DNA of 64,000 nucleotides from Bugulina stolonifera (taxonomy: Eukaryota; Bryozoa; Gymnolaemata; Cheilostomatida; Bugulidae). The stretch covers positions 11,617,376 through 11,681,375 of the forward strand of contig OW285194.1 in assembly GCA_935421135.1 (NCBI GenBank), written 5' to 3'. A model generated the notes under the pieces. That model made no database searches. It saw nothing but the letters and a program-made list of their open reading frames with translations, and had not been told where the DNA came from. Both the position numbers and the translations under genes were made by a program. Positions 1-10,863 of this stretch are shown in pieces. Each line of letters opens with the position of its first letter. Position 1 is the first letter of the stretch.

Positions 1-205
1 TGTTGCTCACCATACAAATATTAATACTAACCTGCAAATTATCACTTAGTCTAGTTGGACTATAGATATGCTATGGCCCAGTATGGCACAGTATGGAAAA
101 GTACAATACTAATAATCTTTCTAATAGCTGGTTCAGTACTTTCCAGCATCATGGATCAGACTAGAACACAGGCTCACTGGGGACCCCTTCCAACCAATAC
201 TTTGT

Positions 206-826
206 CATTATAATTATAGTGATAGAGTATCCATGGAAGCCATTGTTGTAAATCTGGGGAACCCAGGCTTGGGTGTAATTCCACCAAACTAAATAAAGCC
301 TCACAATGTAGACTAAGGTTCGCTAAATAGAAGTTAATAGTTGTAAATGGGTGCTGCAAGTTTGAAACACAGTCTAGGCTTTATTTATAAAAGCCTCAAC
401 AAATTTTCAAGGAGGCTATGATGTCCGAAAGATAGGTTGGAAGGGGGGTGTCCAAGGGGTGCACTTGGATCACAGTCTACAATTGGCCCCCAGAAGCATA
501 TTTTGACATTCAAAATACATAAAGTTTGTACTTTGAAAGTCAAAAATCATGTTTGTAGACTGTGATCCAAGTGCACCCCTTGGACACCCCCCTTCCAACC
601 AATATTTTGGACATCATAGCCTCCTTCAAAATTTGTTGAGGCTTTTTATAAATAAAGCCTAGACTGTGTTTCAAACTTACAGCACCCATTTACAACTATT
701 AACTTCTATTTACTGGACCTTAGTCTACAATATCAGGCTTTATTTAATTTGCTGTGATTACACCCAAGCTGAATTCCCTAGATTTACAACAATGGTTCCC
801 ATGGATACTCTATCACACCTATAATG
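206..826. repeat. Long imperfect palindrome (fold-back element)
   Basis: Two arms of roughly 250-300 nt are inverted copies around a centre near 510. For example, the stretch at 461-481 recurs inverted at 552-573, and the block around 215-235 (GATAGAGTATCCATGG) recurs inverted near 790-810. The arms carry small indels, so this is an aged fold-back or MITE-like element. No coding capacity is apparent; the short ORF at 174-359 is chance. I found no clear target-site duplication. Confidence 0.8.
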
Positions 827-1321
827 TTGAATCACCTGGCTATAATTTTTGTGCAATATACAGTTTATTGTGTTATTATAATAATATATAATATGTAAAA
901 GTGACATAAAATATCAAAAATATTTCTTGTTTACTTTATTTTTTAACATTTTATGAAGTTTTTTGCATAAAAATATCACAGGAAGAAACTACACAGTATA
1001 TCACATGAATATATAGTGTGCTAAGTACAATGCCATAAATAAAATAACATGCATGGACCTTCATCTTTCTCTTCCTAATTTGAGCAAAAGGAAAACAAAT
1101 TGAGAGAGGACAACTTCTAATTATAATCAATAGCTTGTAAGTGCCTATGAACACAGATGCTATAAATATTATATAATGTTTTATATAATGTGATGCCTAT
1201 TATAATGAATAAGTACATTATCTAATAGGACCAAAGTCTAATCTTCATATTTATAAAACTATGCCTCTACATTGATGCTACGGGACACTATAACTAATAT
1301 CAATAAAACAAAACATATTTT

Positions 1322-1627
1322 TACAGCTTTTTGATTATATTCCTAATATTTTGATGCTTGTCCAAGCATCATCATCAGTGAATGAATAATGCTACAGTAA
1401 ATTAAGGGCTACTTTATATATACTCCTATAATAGGTAGGTAACTCCTGCTATGAAAAGAGCATCAAAGAGAAAGCCCTTTATGCTCGTTTCATCGCAGGA
1501 ATTGCTTATCTCGTATAATATATATAAAGTAGCCCTTAATTTTCTGTAACATTATTCACCCTCTGATGATGAGGCTTGGACAAGCATAAAAATGTTAGAA
1601 ATACATGCATAATCAAAAACTGTAACA
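1322..1627. repeat. Inverted-repeat MITE-like element
   Basis: The ends TTACAG(C)TTTTTGATTAT and its inverted counterpart ATAATCAAAAACTGTAA bound about 305 bp. The interior is also palindromic: GCTTGTCCAAGC-type blocks near 1360 and 1575, and AAGGGCTACTTTATATA at 1404-1420 against its inverse near 1520-1540. It is non-coding and looks like a small non-autonomous DNA transposon or fold-back. The family was not recognised. Confidence 0.7.
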
Positions 1628-2069
1628 AAAATGCGTCACTACTATAAAATGCAATACTGGTTTGTTTCAGGAAATGGTGTAGCGTTGGTACTGCAGTCAT
1701 TGACTGTGTTACAGGAGCTCACAGATCATATGTTTACCTTTCTCTAATATCCTGTGTCACATCTCTTGACTATCTAGCAGCGTTGATTCTACTGAAAAGA
1801 TAAAGGAAAAGGTTTATGGCTAGCTGTATTATATTATATATGTAATCATAAAGTGGAGTAAGTATAATATTAGTTATTTGAACATGTTGGTGTGAGCTAA
1901 TAGTTTGATGATGAATAATAGAACAACATATCCAGAAAAGTATGTGCAGTGTTCGAAGTGTGGTTATACAGGAGTATACAGTGTGTACCCACCTCAATTT
2001 TAGTAGTTAAAAGGTCGACAGGTGTGTACCCTCATTTTAATAGCTAGTTTTCTCAATACAGTCACTGTG

Positions 2070-2142
2070 AACCTAATAGCTAGTGGTAGAGTACTTGACT
2101 ATTATTCACAAATTCTAGAGTTGAATCTCACCAGTGCAAAGA
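2070..2142 (+). repeat. Degenerate tRNA-like segment (tRNA-derived SINE head or relic)
   Basis: TAGCTAGTGGTAGAGTA resembles a pol III A box and D-arm, and GAGTTGAATCTC about 40 nt later resembles a B box and T-arm. The anticodon and acceptor stems do not pair well, so a working tRNA is unlikely. A decayed tRNA-derived SINE is the simplest reading; a chance match is possible. Confidence 0.35.
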
Positions 2143-2625
2143 TTTTTTTCCATTTAGTAATTTATTAATTTCTTAGCTACCATAAAATCAAGTGGATAGC
2201 TATACAACACTAATCTGTAAGATTTCATGCACAGTGTACCCACCCCATTAGTTCTACTTTGAACACTGAGTATGTGTCTTGTGTATAGGTGTATTCCTGG
2301 TGATTCGTATCCTGCCAATAATTTATTCCCAGAGTCAAGTCAGACACACCAGCAAGGTGCTCATGTAAACTCATCTAAACCACCTGTAGAAGAGTGCAGA
2401 AGAAAGTCTCACCTCGAGTGTCCAGTGAAGATGAAGGAGAGTCTGGAACTAAAGAAAAGAATATGTTGATGAGGAAAGGTCAGGGTCAAATAGCCTCAAT
2501 GGGAAAGTGAACACCTTATGATTGTGATAGTAGTTCTGCTAACACGAGATATTATACAAACATGGAAGATGTGTATTAGGGTCAAGGGAGACTAAATTAA
2601 AAACTAAAAGTGAAAGTTATTAAAT

Positions 2626-3168
2626 GGGGAGCTTTATAAGGTATTATTTTTAGCTGGTTTGCAAGCAAAGCCTATCAGCTTAGTGGTTGGTATACCTGTC
2701 AAGTCTCCAGATTTCACGGAGACATTCTAACAGTGTTGAAGAGTACTTTTCTACCTCACAGATGAGATTCTTCCAATTTTTGCAAGATGACATGAGAACT
2801 TTTTAGAAATAGAAAAAGCATTTTTTGAATGAAAAATGCTGAAGCAAATATATGATATATCATCTGCAATTATGAACTTCAAAGTTGGACATCAAAACAA
2901 TCAAAGTTTAAGTTGAATTAAAGTTGAAATCATGTGTGAAAAATTATTTATTCTCTACGGAATTTCAAACAAAAAGCTGGTGCGTTTGTAAACTCATATT
3001 TAGCCATCTTCAACTGAAGAATCTGTTAGAAATTGTTCTAATCAAGCCTCCAGGTTATTAGTTATGATTATTTGATGGGTATGACGGGAGGGGTTTACGT
3101 TTTGATCAATTAGTGATAAACAGTGTTATTGCAAAACCAGCTGAAAATAATACTTTATTAAGCTCCCC
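2626..3168. mobile_element. Non-autonomous DNA transposon with ~38-bp TIRs
   Basis: The left end GGGGAGCTTTATAAGGTATT and the inverted right end (…AATACTTTATTAAGCTCCCC) match over about 38 nt with a few mismatches, reaching a shared TTGCAA. The element is 543 bp. AAAT occurs directly outside both ends (2622-2625 and 3169-3172) and may be the target-site duplication. There is no transposase ORF. It lies just upstream of the probable exon at 3228. Confidence 0.7.
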
Positions 3169-3227
3169 AAATATTATAGTTTTGTCTTTTCTAGGCTAAG
3201 GACTTCTGGATTGCCCCTCGTATATAG

Positions 3228-3460
3228 GTATACCCTTGGGACCTCGCACTAGAATCTTACAGGAGGCCAAGAGGATTAGAGATGACCCACAAACCCAGCC
3301 TACTCAAGTAACCAATGGAGCTCAGTCCACATCTGCTGCTGTAGAAGTTAGTGACCTTAGTGGAGTGGCCAAACTCTCTACACAAACACCATTGGCCAGT
3401 AAACCATTCAAACACAGCAAGAAAGTAAAACATGGCCGCAGAAAACAAACTGACCTGTAG
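3228..3460 (+). CDS. Probable 3'-terminal exon of a SAM-domain protein
   Basis: A TATATAG acceptor is followed by a phase-1 exon reading (G)IPLGPRTRILQEAKRI, a good match to the last helix of a sterile alpha motif (SAM) domain, whose usual form is GI-x-LGPR-x-KIL. About 60 polar residues follow (rich in T, Q and S), with a basic tail (HSKKVKHGRRK) before the TAG. SAM domains are small helical bundles for protein or RNA contacts. The rest of the gene would lie to the left, outside the window or in exons I could not find. The gene is not identified. It would converge with ZC3H14, whose stop codon is 0.8 kb away. The call rests on one short motif plus a splice site, so a pseudo-exon is possible. 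Confidence 0.45.
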
Positions 3461-4262
3461 GGGACAAAATCATAGCCTAAGAACCAAACACACTAGTTAT
3501 TGGTAGAGTTAGTGTAGCTAGGCTAACAAAGTGATCCCCAAGGGCAAGACATCATATCCATGATACTCATGCTCTATCTAGCAACTACAATTTGTCTAAA
3601 ATTCGCAAGACAATTCCAGGGAATGTATAATAGTATATAATTATAAGAATAACTAGAATTGGAAATACTGTAATATAGCCCAAAAGTTTATTCAGTAAAC
3701 AGAATCACTCATTTCTAAATACTTATTACACATTATAACATTCATCAATTTTATAGTAACTTATTTGGCCTAATATATACATAAAATGTCATAACCTCAA
3801 TTTCTATGTACAGTGTGAAAGTAATATAACCTGAACTCTACACCTAAGACTTGACAAAATAATATGAAGTATCGAAAGTATTAAAAGCTGTACAGAACAA
3901 AATAGTAAAAATGGAGGACTTGGGTGCACTAGCACTAAGTCTTATTATTATATTGTAATTTGGTTCAAGTGTGGACAGTCTCTATAGATTTTCCCTATGG
4001 TGGGTAATTACCTTGGGGGCTATTTAAATAGACCTTAGCTCTAAGTGGACCTTTCATGTTAGAGTTATCATTGAGACATACAAACAGAGTCTACCAAGTT
4101 TATAACATAGTAATTACTATAAGAGAGAAGATAACTCCAGAACCCCAACTACTAGGCCCCTACATGGATTATACACAGAGCTAGTAAATGTAAATGCAGC
4201 AATAACAATAGAGTGACTGACTAGTCTAGACTATAGTTTATAATAGTATATAGTGTTTGTTC
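3461..4262. other. Convergent intergenic region with ZC3H14 3' UTR
   Basis: No coding exon is seen. It should hold the ZC3H14 3' UTR. A possible minus-strand AATAAA lies at 3687-3692, about 570 nt past the ZC3H14 stop. Confidence 0.5.
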
Positions 4263-7200
4263 TTAGCTGCTGGTTTCTGTGGTAGGCTTAGTCCACTTGA
4301 GTTGTGTTTTGGATGGGATGGTAGGGTGGGTGAATATACAGCCCGAGTTCTTCTTCATACATGATATACCAAACTTACAAGGCTACAAAAAAGAGACAAA
4401 GACAGGTGAACACCAATGTGAGTGTGAAATGTTACGTCAATACTTTATCTACTATTGAATTTGATATTCAATGAGCACTATGATGGGTAGTGGCTATTTT
4501 AGCCTAGGTCTGCCACACTAGATAAGAATTATATTTTTCTAGCAATATGTTCTCACAGACAGGCAGGCGAGCGGGCGGGCAGGCAGGCAGACTTACCTTA
4601 GGGTGAAGAAAAGCACAGTCCATATTGGTACACTTGGGGTGGAATCTACAAACTGTCTTAGACACTGGTTTAGTTGGTCCTGCTGCTAGTTTTGTACCTG
4701 CAGTAACATCATATGATTTGGTAATTGTGTGCAGACAAGCTTTCACAGACTATCTCTTGCTATCATGCGCAACGCTAGAGTATACCTAGAGTACAGATAG
4801 AGTATATCTAGAGTACAGATAGAGTATATCTAGAGTACAGATAGAGTATCTCTAGAGTACAGATAGAGTATGTCTAGAGTACAGATAGAGTATGTCTAGA
4901 GTACAGATAGAGTATGTCTAGAGTACAGATAGAGTATATCTAGAGTACAGATAGAGTATCTCTAGAGTACAGATAGAGTATGTCTAGAGTACAGATAGAG
5001 TATGTCTAGAGTACAGATAGAGAAACAATAGATTAGTAGTAGCAGTAGTCATCCCCTCCTTACCGTGGTTGAAAGGTTTCTTAGGGTGAATAAATGGACA
5101 AGCTGGGGCAGTGCAGCGCTGACCATATCGACATTGAGCTGTCTTAGCCTCAGGATGGGTGTACGTACAGAGAGAACCAAATTTACAGTCGGGATAGTTC
5201 TTACAGAGAGGGTGGTAGAAAGGGCACTTGCTGCCAGCCTTACAGTTGGGTAGAAACCGGCACATTCTACAAACAAGCAAGCAATGAAATAAAAACATGA
5301 CACCAGTGTAGTTCTCACCAAGGGAGATAACTGACAAGTATTTTTATATCCCGTCTACAATTCCTATTAAACCCGACATTTACTTACATTTTTGATAAGC
5401 TTGCACCTTCGGCTCCCAAGATGAGTGGAGCATTGAGCTCCCCAGAACTGTCACCCTGAAATGTGTTATTCGGTGGTTAGAGATCATTGAAAGGCACCCA
5501 TATGCTCATCGATAACTGATCACAGTTTTATTACCAAGGACACTAAAACTGTAGTCAATTCACAACCTATACCTACAATGTACTAGTATGTATATGTACT
5601 ACTAATAATAATAATTTCTACTCTATTTCTCACCTCCGTTTTGCCGTCTGATACCACAGACTCTTGCGTGTCATCTAAATCCAAAAGGCTAACGTCGTCT
5701 TCGTAATTAATGTCCTTCCTATGTGGGAAGAGCTTAGACATATCCATAGCTCCGTCAAGAGTCACCACAAAGTTTGTATTGGGCACACTGAAAAATATAA
5801 CATAAATGGAAACCAAATGATTATCAAGGGGCAAAACTTGCTTAACTTACCCTGTGATACTTGACAGGTACTTCAAACCAGAAAAGACGAGAGTTCACTC
5901 AACACCAAAATGTAACAGTCACTCTCATTGGTTGAAGAGAAGGTTAATACAGAGAAGTTGCACCAAATTGAACTACAAGTAAATTCACTATTCACTGTGT
6001 GGATCAAGTAAAAATAGGTATATGTATATACAGCGCGTTGGCTGACCAAGTAAAGGTAAGTAAATACAGTGAGTTGGCTGACTAAGTGAAGGTAAATAAA
6101 CACAACAACTTACCTTTCATCCTGGTCAGTGACGGAGAGATGCTTCTGTAGATGCTGTATATCTAGTCTTTGTTTCGCCGGCTGCCTCTCACCAGAAGAA
6201 TCTCGGCGTCTATCTTCATGACTCCGCCTCCTTCCTGTCTGCTCGCGTTTCCTCATACGTTTGTCTCGGAGTATTTCCAGCATATTCAGTAAATCTTCCT
6301 CTGCAAAGTGAATTAAATATTTGATTGCAGCGTAAATTCTTCTGCTAATTCAGTGCATGACAAGACAAAGTCAGTTCTCGATAAAAGGCTCCATTATCAT
6401 TTATATTTCGATTGAGTGGTTGACTGGCAGCCTGGTAGGAAATACAGGTGGATACAGGTGGATGGTGGCATCAGTTTATGACTTTATGTATTCACCTAGA
6501 ACTACTCCGTAACATATTAATGGTGATGTCTGACAATTTCTAAGAAGTAGACTGCTCACAGTCCATAGAAAGGTGACTTACCATCATAGTCCCCTAAAGG
6601 GTGCACCCTTGACCTGTTTCTTGATCTTGATCTACTCCTTGACCTTGATCTGTTCCTTGACCTTGATATACTCCTTGATCTAGATTTTCTTCGTTTGTAA
6701 TCTGGCGATCTACCGGTGCGTACATCTACCAATACATGTGGTACATGAGAGCATTGTGGGGAACACAGATTGCTTAGTACAGAGTGTTACACACTGTACA
6801 TGAAAGAAACAGGAGTGCCACACCCTCTACTTCCACAAAACACTGATATTGTACAGACTTATAAAACTGTCTGGAGCACAATACCTAAATCAAACTACTA
6901 CCACTGTGGGTGACTAACTATCTAAGCTCACTCTATGGGAAGTTGTGTCTTCCTGTTTATGTTTACTCCCATTAGTTCTACTTACTCAGTTCCTTAAAGT
7001 ATGAAGTACAAGTCTATGCACAGTGCAAGTGTATACGGCTGTACGCATATATTGTACTGTCAGCATATATACTGCATATTCCCCAATATTATAAGGGTTA
7101 GAACAAGTCTACAGCATATACCCAAATATATATACACAAACCTGCAACTGGTCGTCTACCAAGCCTGTCCCTGGCAGACCCTGATAGTCCAATACGTTGT

Positions 7201-10200
7201 TTAGCAGAAGGTCTCTTATTGGAGGGAGGAGATACTACTGTGGGTGCCGTAGTTTCCTCCTCTACTTGTACCACATCTGAGGAATAGAATAAAAAATCAA
7301 TCTAATGGATAGAATTTAGAATACTGACATTACTGTAATTACAAATGTATTATCAAAATATCTCGTATTCAGAGTGCCACATTATACCCACAAAGTTCAT
7401 AAAATCTTGAATATTTCACCAGTGTCAAGTTACACAGGGATTACAGAGCATATCGTACTATTCAAAGCTGTTCATTCTGCTTACTATGAATCAAAGTCAA
7501 GATAACTCCAAACTAAAAAACGAATTTGAGTATGAGTAGAAAGTGCTGGAGGAGCTGCTGATAGAGGTAGAGGTCAATGGACCCCCTACCTACCTAAGCT
7601 AGGAGCACCAAGAGACTTGGTCACGTCTGCCATTGCCCTCAGTAGTAGCTTCTTATTAGCCTGGAGAGCCTCCGGTATGCTACTCTTCCTCTTGGATACT
7701 TGAATTATACTGGCGACAGAGCCGATCTACACACAGGGTAGAGAAATCATGTTAAGGAGATTATGATAGTCTAGTCAGTCTCCTGCACTTTACTAAATCA
7801 TACAGATTGGGCTGTGGACTGAGCATACATACAGACACATTGACTGCCCTTACCAAATGACCATACAGCAGATTGACCACGCATGCTGGCCTGTGAATTG
7901 ACCACAAATACTGACCTGTAGATTGACTGCACATGCTGACCTGTGGATTGACTACATGGCACACACACTGACCGGTGAATTGACCACACATACTGACTGG
8001 TGAACTGCCTACACATACTGACCGGTGAATTGACCACACGGCACACATACTGACCGGTGAACTGCCTACACATACTGACCGGTGAATTGACCACACATAC
8101 TGACCGGTGAGATGACCACACATACTGACCTGTGGTCGGTCTGGGTTGTACTCATCTTCACTGCTATCAGAGACCAGGTCTACTCTCTGTACAGTTGAAC
8201 CTATCTGAGAGACCAAACCACTAGTTGGTAGAGGAGATCGCTCCCTTGAGTCCCGCCCTGCATCCTCCTGCCTGAAGATTAGTAACAAAGGTTAACAAAC
8301 TCCCCTTGCATATCTAGCTCATACTGGGTAATACAATGATATGTTCACCACGTTTGTTGAAATCTGACAGCTTTTCACCCATTAGTAAGTGTCTACTTCC
8401 ACCACCCATAGACTGGACTGTTTACATAGCAGTCTATATGCCACTCACCACTCACAATATTACTAGCCTGTACGTCTGCTACACAAATCACTGATTCCAC
8501 ATCTTAACTTAGCTAACACAACTACCTAACAGTAGAGTTGATTTAAATGGCACATGAGCTTATAGCAATGTACCTCTGTACAGAGACAGGAATGAGCGGT
8601 AAGGAGGTGGAAGGTAGGAATTGGTAGAAGGAGGTGTCCGGGGAATCAACCAGTAAGATTGGAGGGAGAATTCCCGGACAAAAGCACCGAGACTTATATA
8701 ACCAGATGAACTATCAGCTAATATACCCGTATTAGCCAAGTCTAGAATCACAAACTAAGATGTGGTTAATACACCTACCACATGGGCCGTCTACCTCGGT
8801 CTCTGGCCATGTTTCTATCACCATATCTAGACCTAGCTGTACGGTGGTCACGTCTGTCTATATCTCTGGGTCTATGATCTTCACGTCTGCCTACATCTCT
8901 AGGTCTATGGTCTTCACGTCTGTCTATATCTCTAGGTCTATAGTCATCATGCCTGTCTATATCTCTAGGTCTATGGTCATCACGTCTGTCGTCTCGTCTG
9001 TAGTCCCGTCCCCCTCTACCATCGGGTCTGCTACCCAATCTAGAAATCGCGGTAGCTCGCCGCGGTGGAGTTCTATAATTAAACCAATCACCATCCTTGT
9101 GCATACAACTAATCACACCCGCAAAATGATGATCAAGAAAGCGTAAATATACTCCACCGACAAACACATACACCAACAATGTTACAGTCTAAACTCTAAC
9201 CTTTCAGCACTCCGCCTGTTGTCACGGAGAACAGGACTACGGCGTCTATCACTGGAGCTACCACTGCGCCCCCTACCAGGTGGAGAGATACTACGCCGTC
9301 TAGACTGAAGACCAGTTGAACTGCTGGAAGACGGAGCCACTCGGCGTGACGGTTGTACCGCTGCCTTAGGTATCAGCACCTCACTGTCTCCTCTGATTAA
9401 TCATACATAATCAATGATTAATAATACATAACCAATGATTAATCATGCAGTGTGAAGAAGATTCCCATTACTAGTAAAAGTATTTTTACGTTAACAAAAT
9501 GAATATGATAGAGATACACCTGACTGGAGAATTTAAAATACCCCATTTTACAATAAGCTAATCAAAGGAAATACCTTGTAGATATCATTTTCTTGTTCGC
9601 TGCCAGTAGATCGCTGGGTACAGATTTCTCGGACTTGACAGATGAAATTCTAGATGATTTAGCTGCTGGTTTCCTTTCTGCGACCACTGGTTTAGAAACT
9701 ACGGACTTAGAGGTCACTGTCTTAGATCCTGCAGACTTAGAGGTCATAGGTTTAGCAATGGGTAAAGGATCCGTTATTGGCTCATCATCATCGTCGTCAT
9801 CAAATGTTACTTCATCTGCGAAGTAAGGTAAATAAATGTTGTCTATATCTCACGTGTTTGAATCGATTATAACCTGTAAACTAAAGAAATGCTCATAACA
9901 AACATATCTTACCATCTTGAGCATGAAGTGTCAGCAAAGCAGTCTCTTGTGGCACCTGTGACTGGGTGTCACTCTCTGACTCTATAACCTCAACAGGTGT
10001 CTCTTTGACCTTTGCTGCTACCTTAGATTGAGTGCTAGCAGGTGCAGGTGGATTGGTTGAGGCGGCTACAGACTGTTTCGGCTTTGGCTCTGCCTTCACC
10101 ACAGACTTTGCTATAGTCTGGAGCCTCGTCAACAAGTTGTCCAACCTATTTACGGGAAGACAACTTTGCATAGTAGTTAGACAAATATGGGTAGGAACTA

Positions 10201-10859
10201 GCATCATAACAACGCGTGTATCAACAGACCAAAAATTAACGAGCGAGAAGCTACTTTAAGTTTATAAGCCTAATTATATACTTCCAAAAATATGAGTCTC
10301 GGCCAAGAAGCATAAAATCTATCCATCAGATAAGGGTAAGACTAACCAAGGTATGGTACACCTAAACCACTTACCATTCTGTGAAAGGCTCGGCACTATC
10401 TCCTAGGAAGAGTTCAAGGTCACTAGACATCTGCTTGACGTCCTTTTTATTAGCGATCATAACCATGATGTAGTCTGGCAACTCATCATCTGTTATGCAG
10501 GTAAACACAATAACTACTGACCACATGCTAACTACTAGGTTTCTACTACTAGGGCCATTGGTGCTTTTGAAAGTCAGCCTTCCCACCCTTAATTAGGATT
10601 AATTTTGAGAATCACAACTATTCCATCTTCGCCTGTGCTTTAGACAATATCATTTGTTCAAATTGGAAATAATAAATACTAATAGAGAGAGAGGTACTAG
10701 TCACACAGTCAACTGTGAATATAACTGGAATGAAATGTTCACAAACAAAATATGAATACCAAGTCTAAGAAATACATTGACAATCCCGAGCTTCAGCACT
10801 CTTCAGACCTACTCACCTATATAACTTCCGAGCTCCGTCAGCTTTGCCTTTATGGCTTT
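4263..10859 (-). CDS. ZC3H14: Zinc finger CCCH protein 14 (Nab2/MSUT2 family poly(A)-binding protein), first exon not found
   Basis: Nuclear poly(A) RNA-binding protein that limits tail length in its family. Exons (minus): 10817-10859, 10375-10489, 9913-10145, 9575-9815, 9201-9392, 8779-9072, 8130-8271, 7594-7726, 7142-7276, 6582-6725, 6114-6300, 5634-5787, 5388-5455, 5064-5266, 4597-4697, 4263-4382. All junctions keep frame, giving 834 codons plus stop; human is 736 aa. The start has the Nab2 PWI-like fold (KAIKAKLTELGSYI, DDELPDYIMVMIANKK, EPFTEWLDNLL). The middle carries LQANKKLLLRA, RS/RD-repeat exons and FVVTLDGA. Five CCCH fingers close it: CRFLPNCKAGSKCPFYHP, CKNYPDC…CTYTH, CRYGQRC…CPFIH, CRFHPKC…CAFLH and CKFGISC…CIFTH. 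Exon 1, expected to encode about a dozen residues (M…EI…K), must lie above 10.9 kb but was not recognised. Confidence 0.93.
4557..4590. repeat. (GGCA/GGCG)n tetranucleotide microsatellite
   Basis: An impure GGCA/GGGC repeat of about 34 bp. On the gene strand it begins within a few bases of the 5' splice site of the ZC3H14 exon at 4597-4697 (donor GTAAGT at 4591-4596). Confidence 0.85.
4774..5022. repeat. 22-bp minisatellite in a ZC3H14 intron
   Basis: About 11 head-to-tail copies of CTAGAGTACAGATAGAGTAT plus two variable bases (AT, CT or GT before the next C). Copies are nearly identical, implying recent expansion. It lies in the 366-bp intron between exons 5064-5266 and 4597-4697 and fills about two-thirds of it, starting roughly 40 nt after the donor. 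Confidence 0.95.
7875..8128. repeat. ~25-bp minisatellite that copies a 5' splice site
   Basis: About nine copies of a ~25-bp unit (plus strand ACTGACCGGTGAATTGACCACACAT, variants ending CTGCCTACACAT), some with an extra ACGGCAC segment. It starts at the donor of the ZC3H14 exon 8130-8271. On the gene strand each unit holds CACCGGTCAGTATGTG, close to the true junction CCACAG/GTCAGTATGTG. Copies farther from the exon are more diverged. The unit length is not a multiple of three, yet read-through from the exon stays open to about 7761. Confidence 0.9.
8848..8998. repeat. 33-bp coding tandem repeat in ZC3H14
   Basis: Four to five in-frame copies of a 33-bp unit (plus strand starts TCTGTCTATATCTCTAGGTC) inside exon 8779-9072. 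On the gene strand each encodes 11 residues of the type RREDHRPRDID. It gives a strongly charged RD/RE-rich tract in the middle of the protein. Confidence 0.9.
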
Positions 10860-10863
10860 CTAC

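Noticed and set aside
2272..2469. 65-codon plus-strand ORF
   Set aside because: No recognised domain; a different frame from the SAM-like reading at 2289. Kept only as part of a low-confidence duplication idea.
4984..5337. 117-codon minus-strand ORF as a single-exon zinc-finger protein
   Set aside because: The zinc-finger part is the ZC3H14 exon 5064-5266; both ends run past consensus splice sites into introns.
7761..8288. 175-codon minus-strand ORF with VSMCG/SIHRS repeats
   Set aside because: Its first 47 or so codons are the true ZC3H14 exon. The rest is read-through into the intronic minisatellite past a good GTCAGT donor.
8574..8710. Possible ZC3H14 exon (open frame SSGYISLGAF… with acceptor and donor)
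   Set aside because: Including its 137 nt breaks the reading frame into exon 8130-8271, while joining 8779 directly to 8271 keeps frame (…RPM-W-QEDAG). At best it is a frame-shifting cassette exon. Part of it also looks like a polypyrimidine tract.
8760..9146. 128-codon plus-strand ORF rich in ISRSM repeats
   Set aside because: Shadow of the RD-repeat ZC3H14 exon on the opposite strand.
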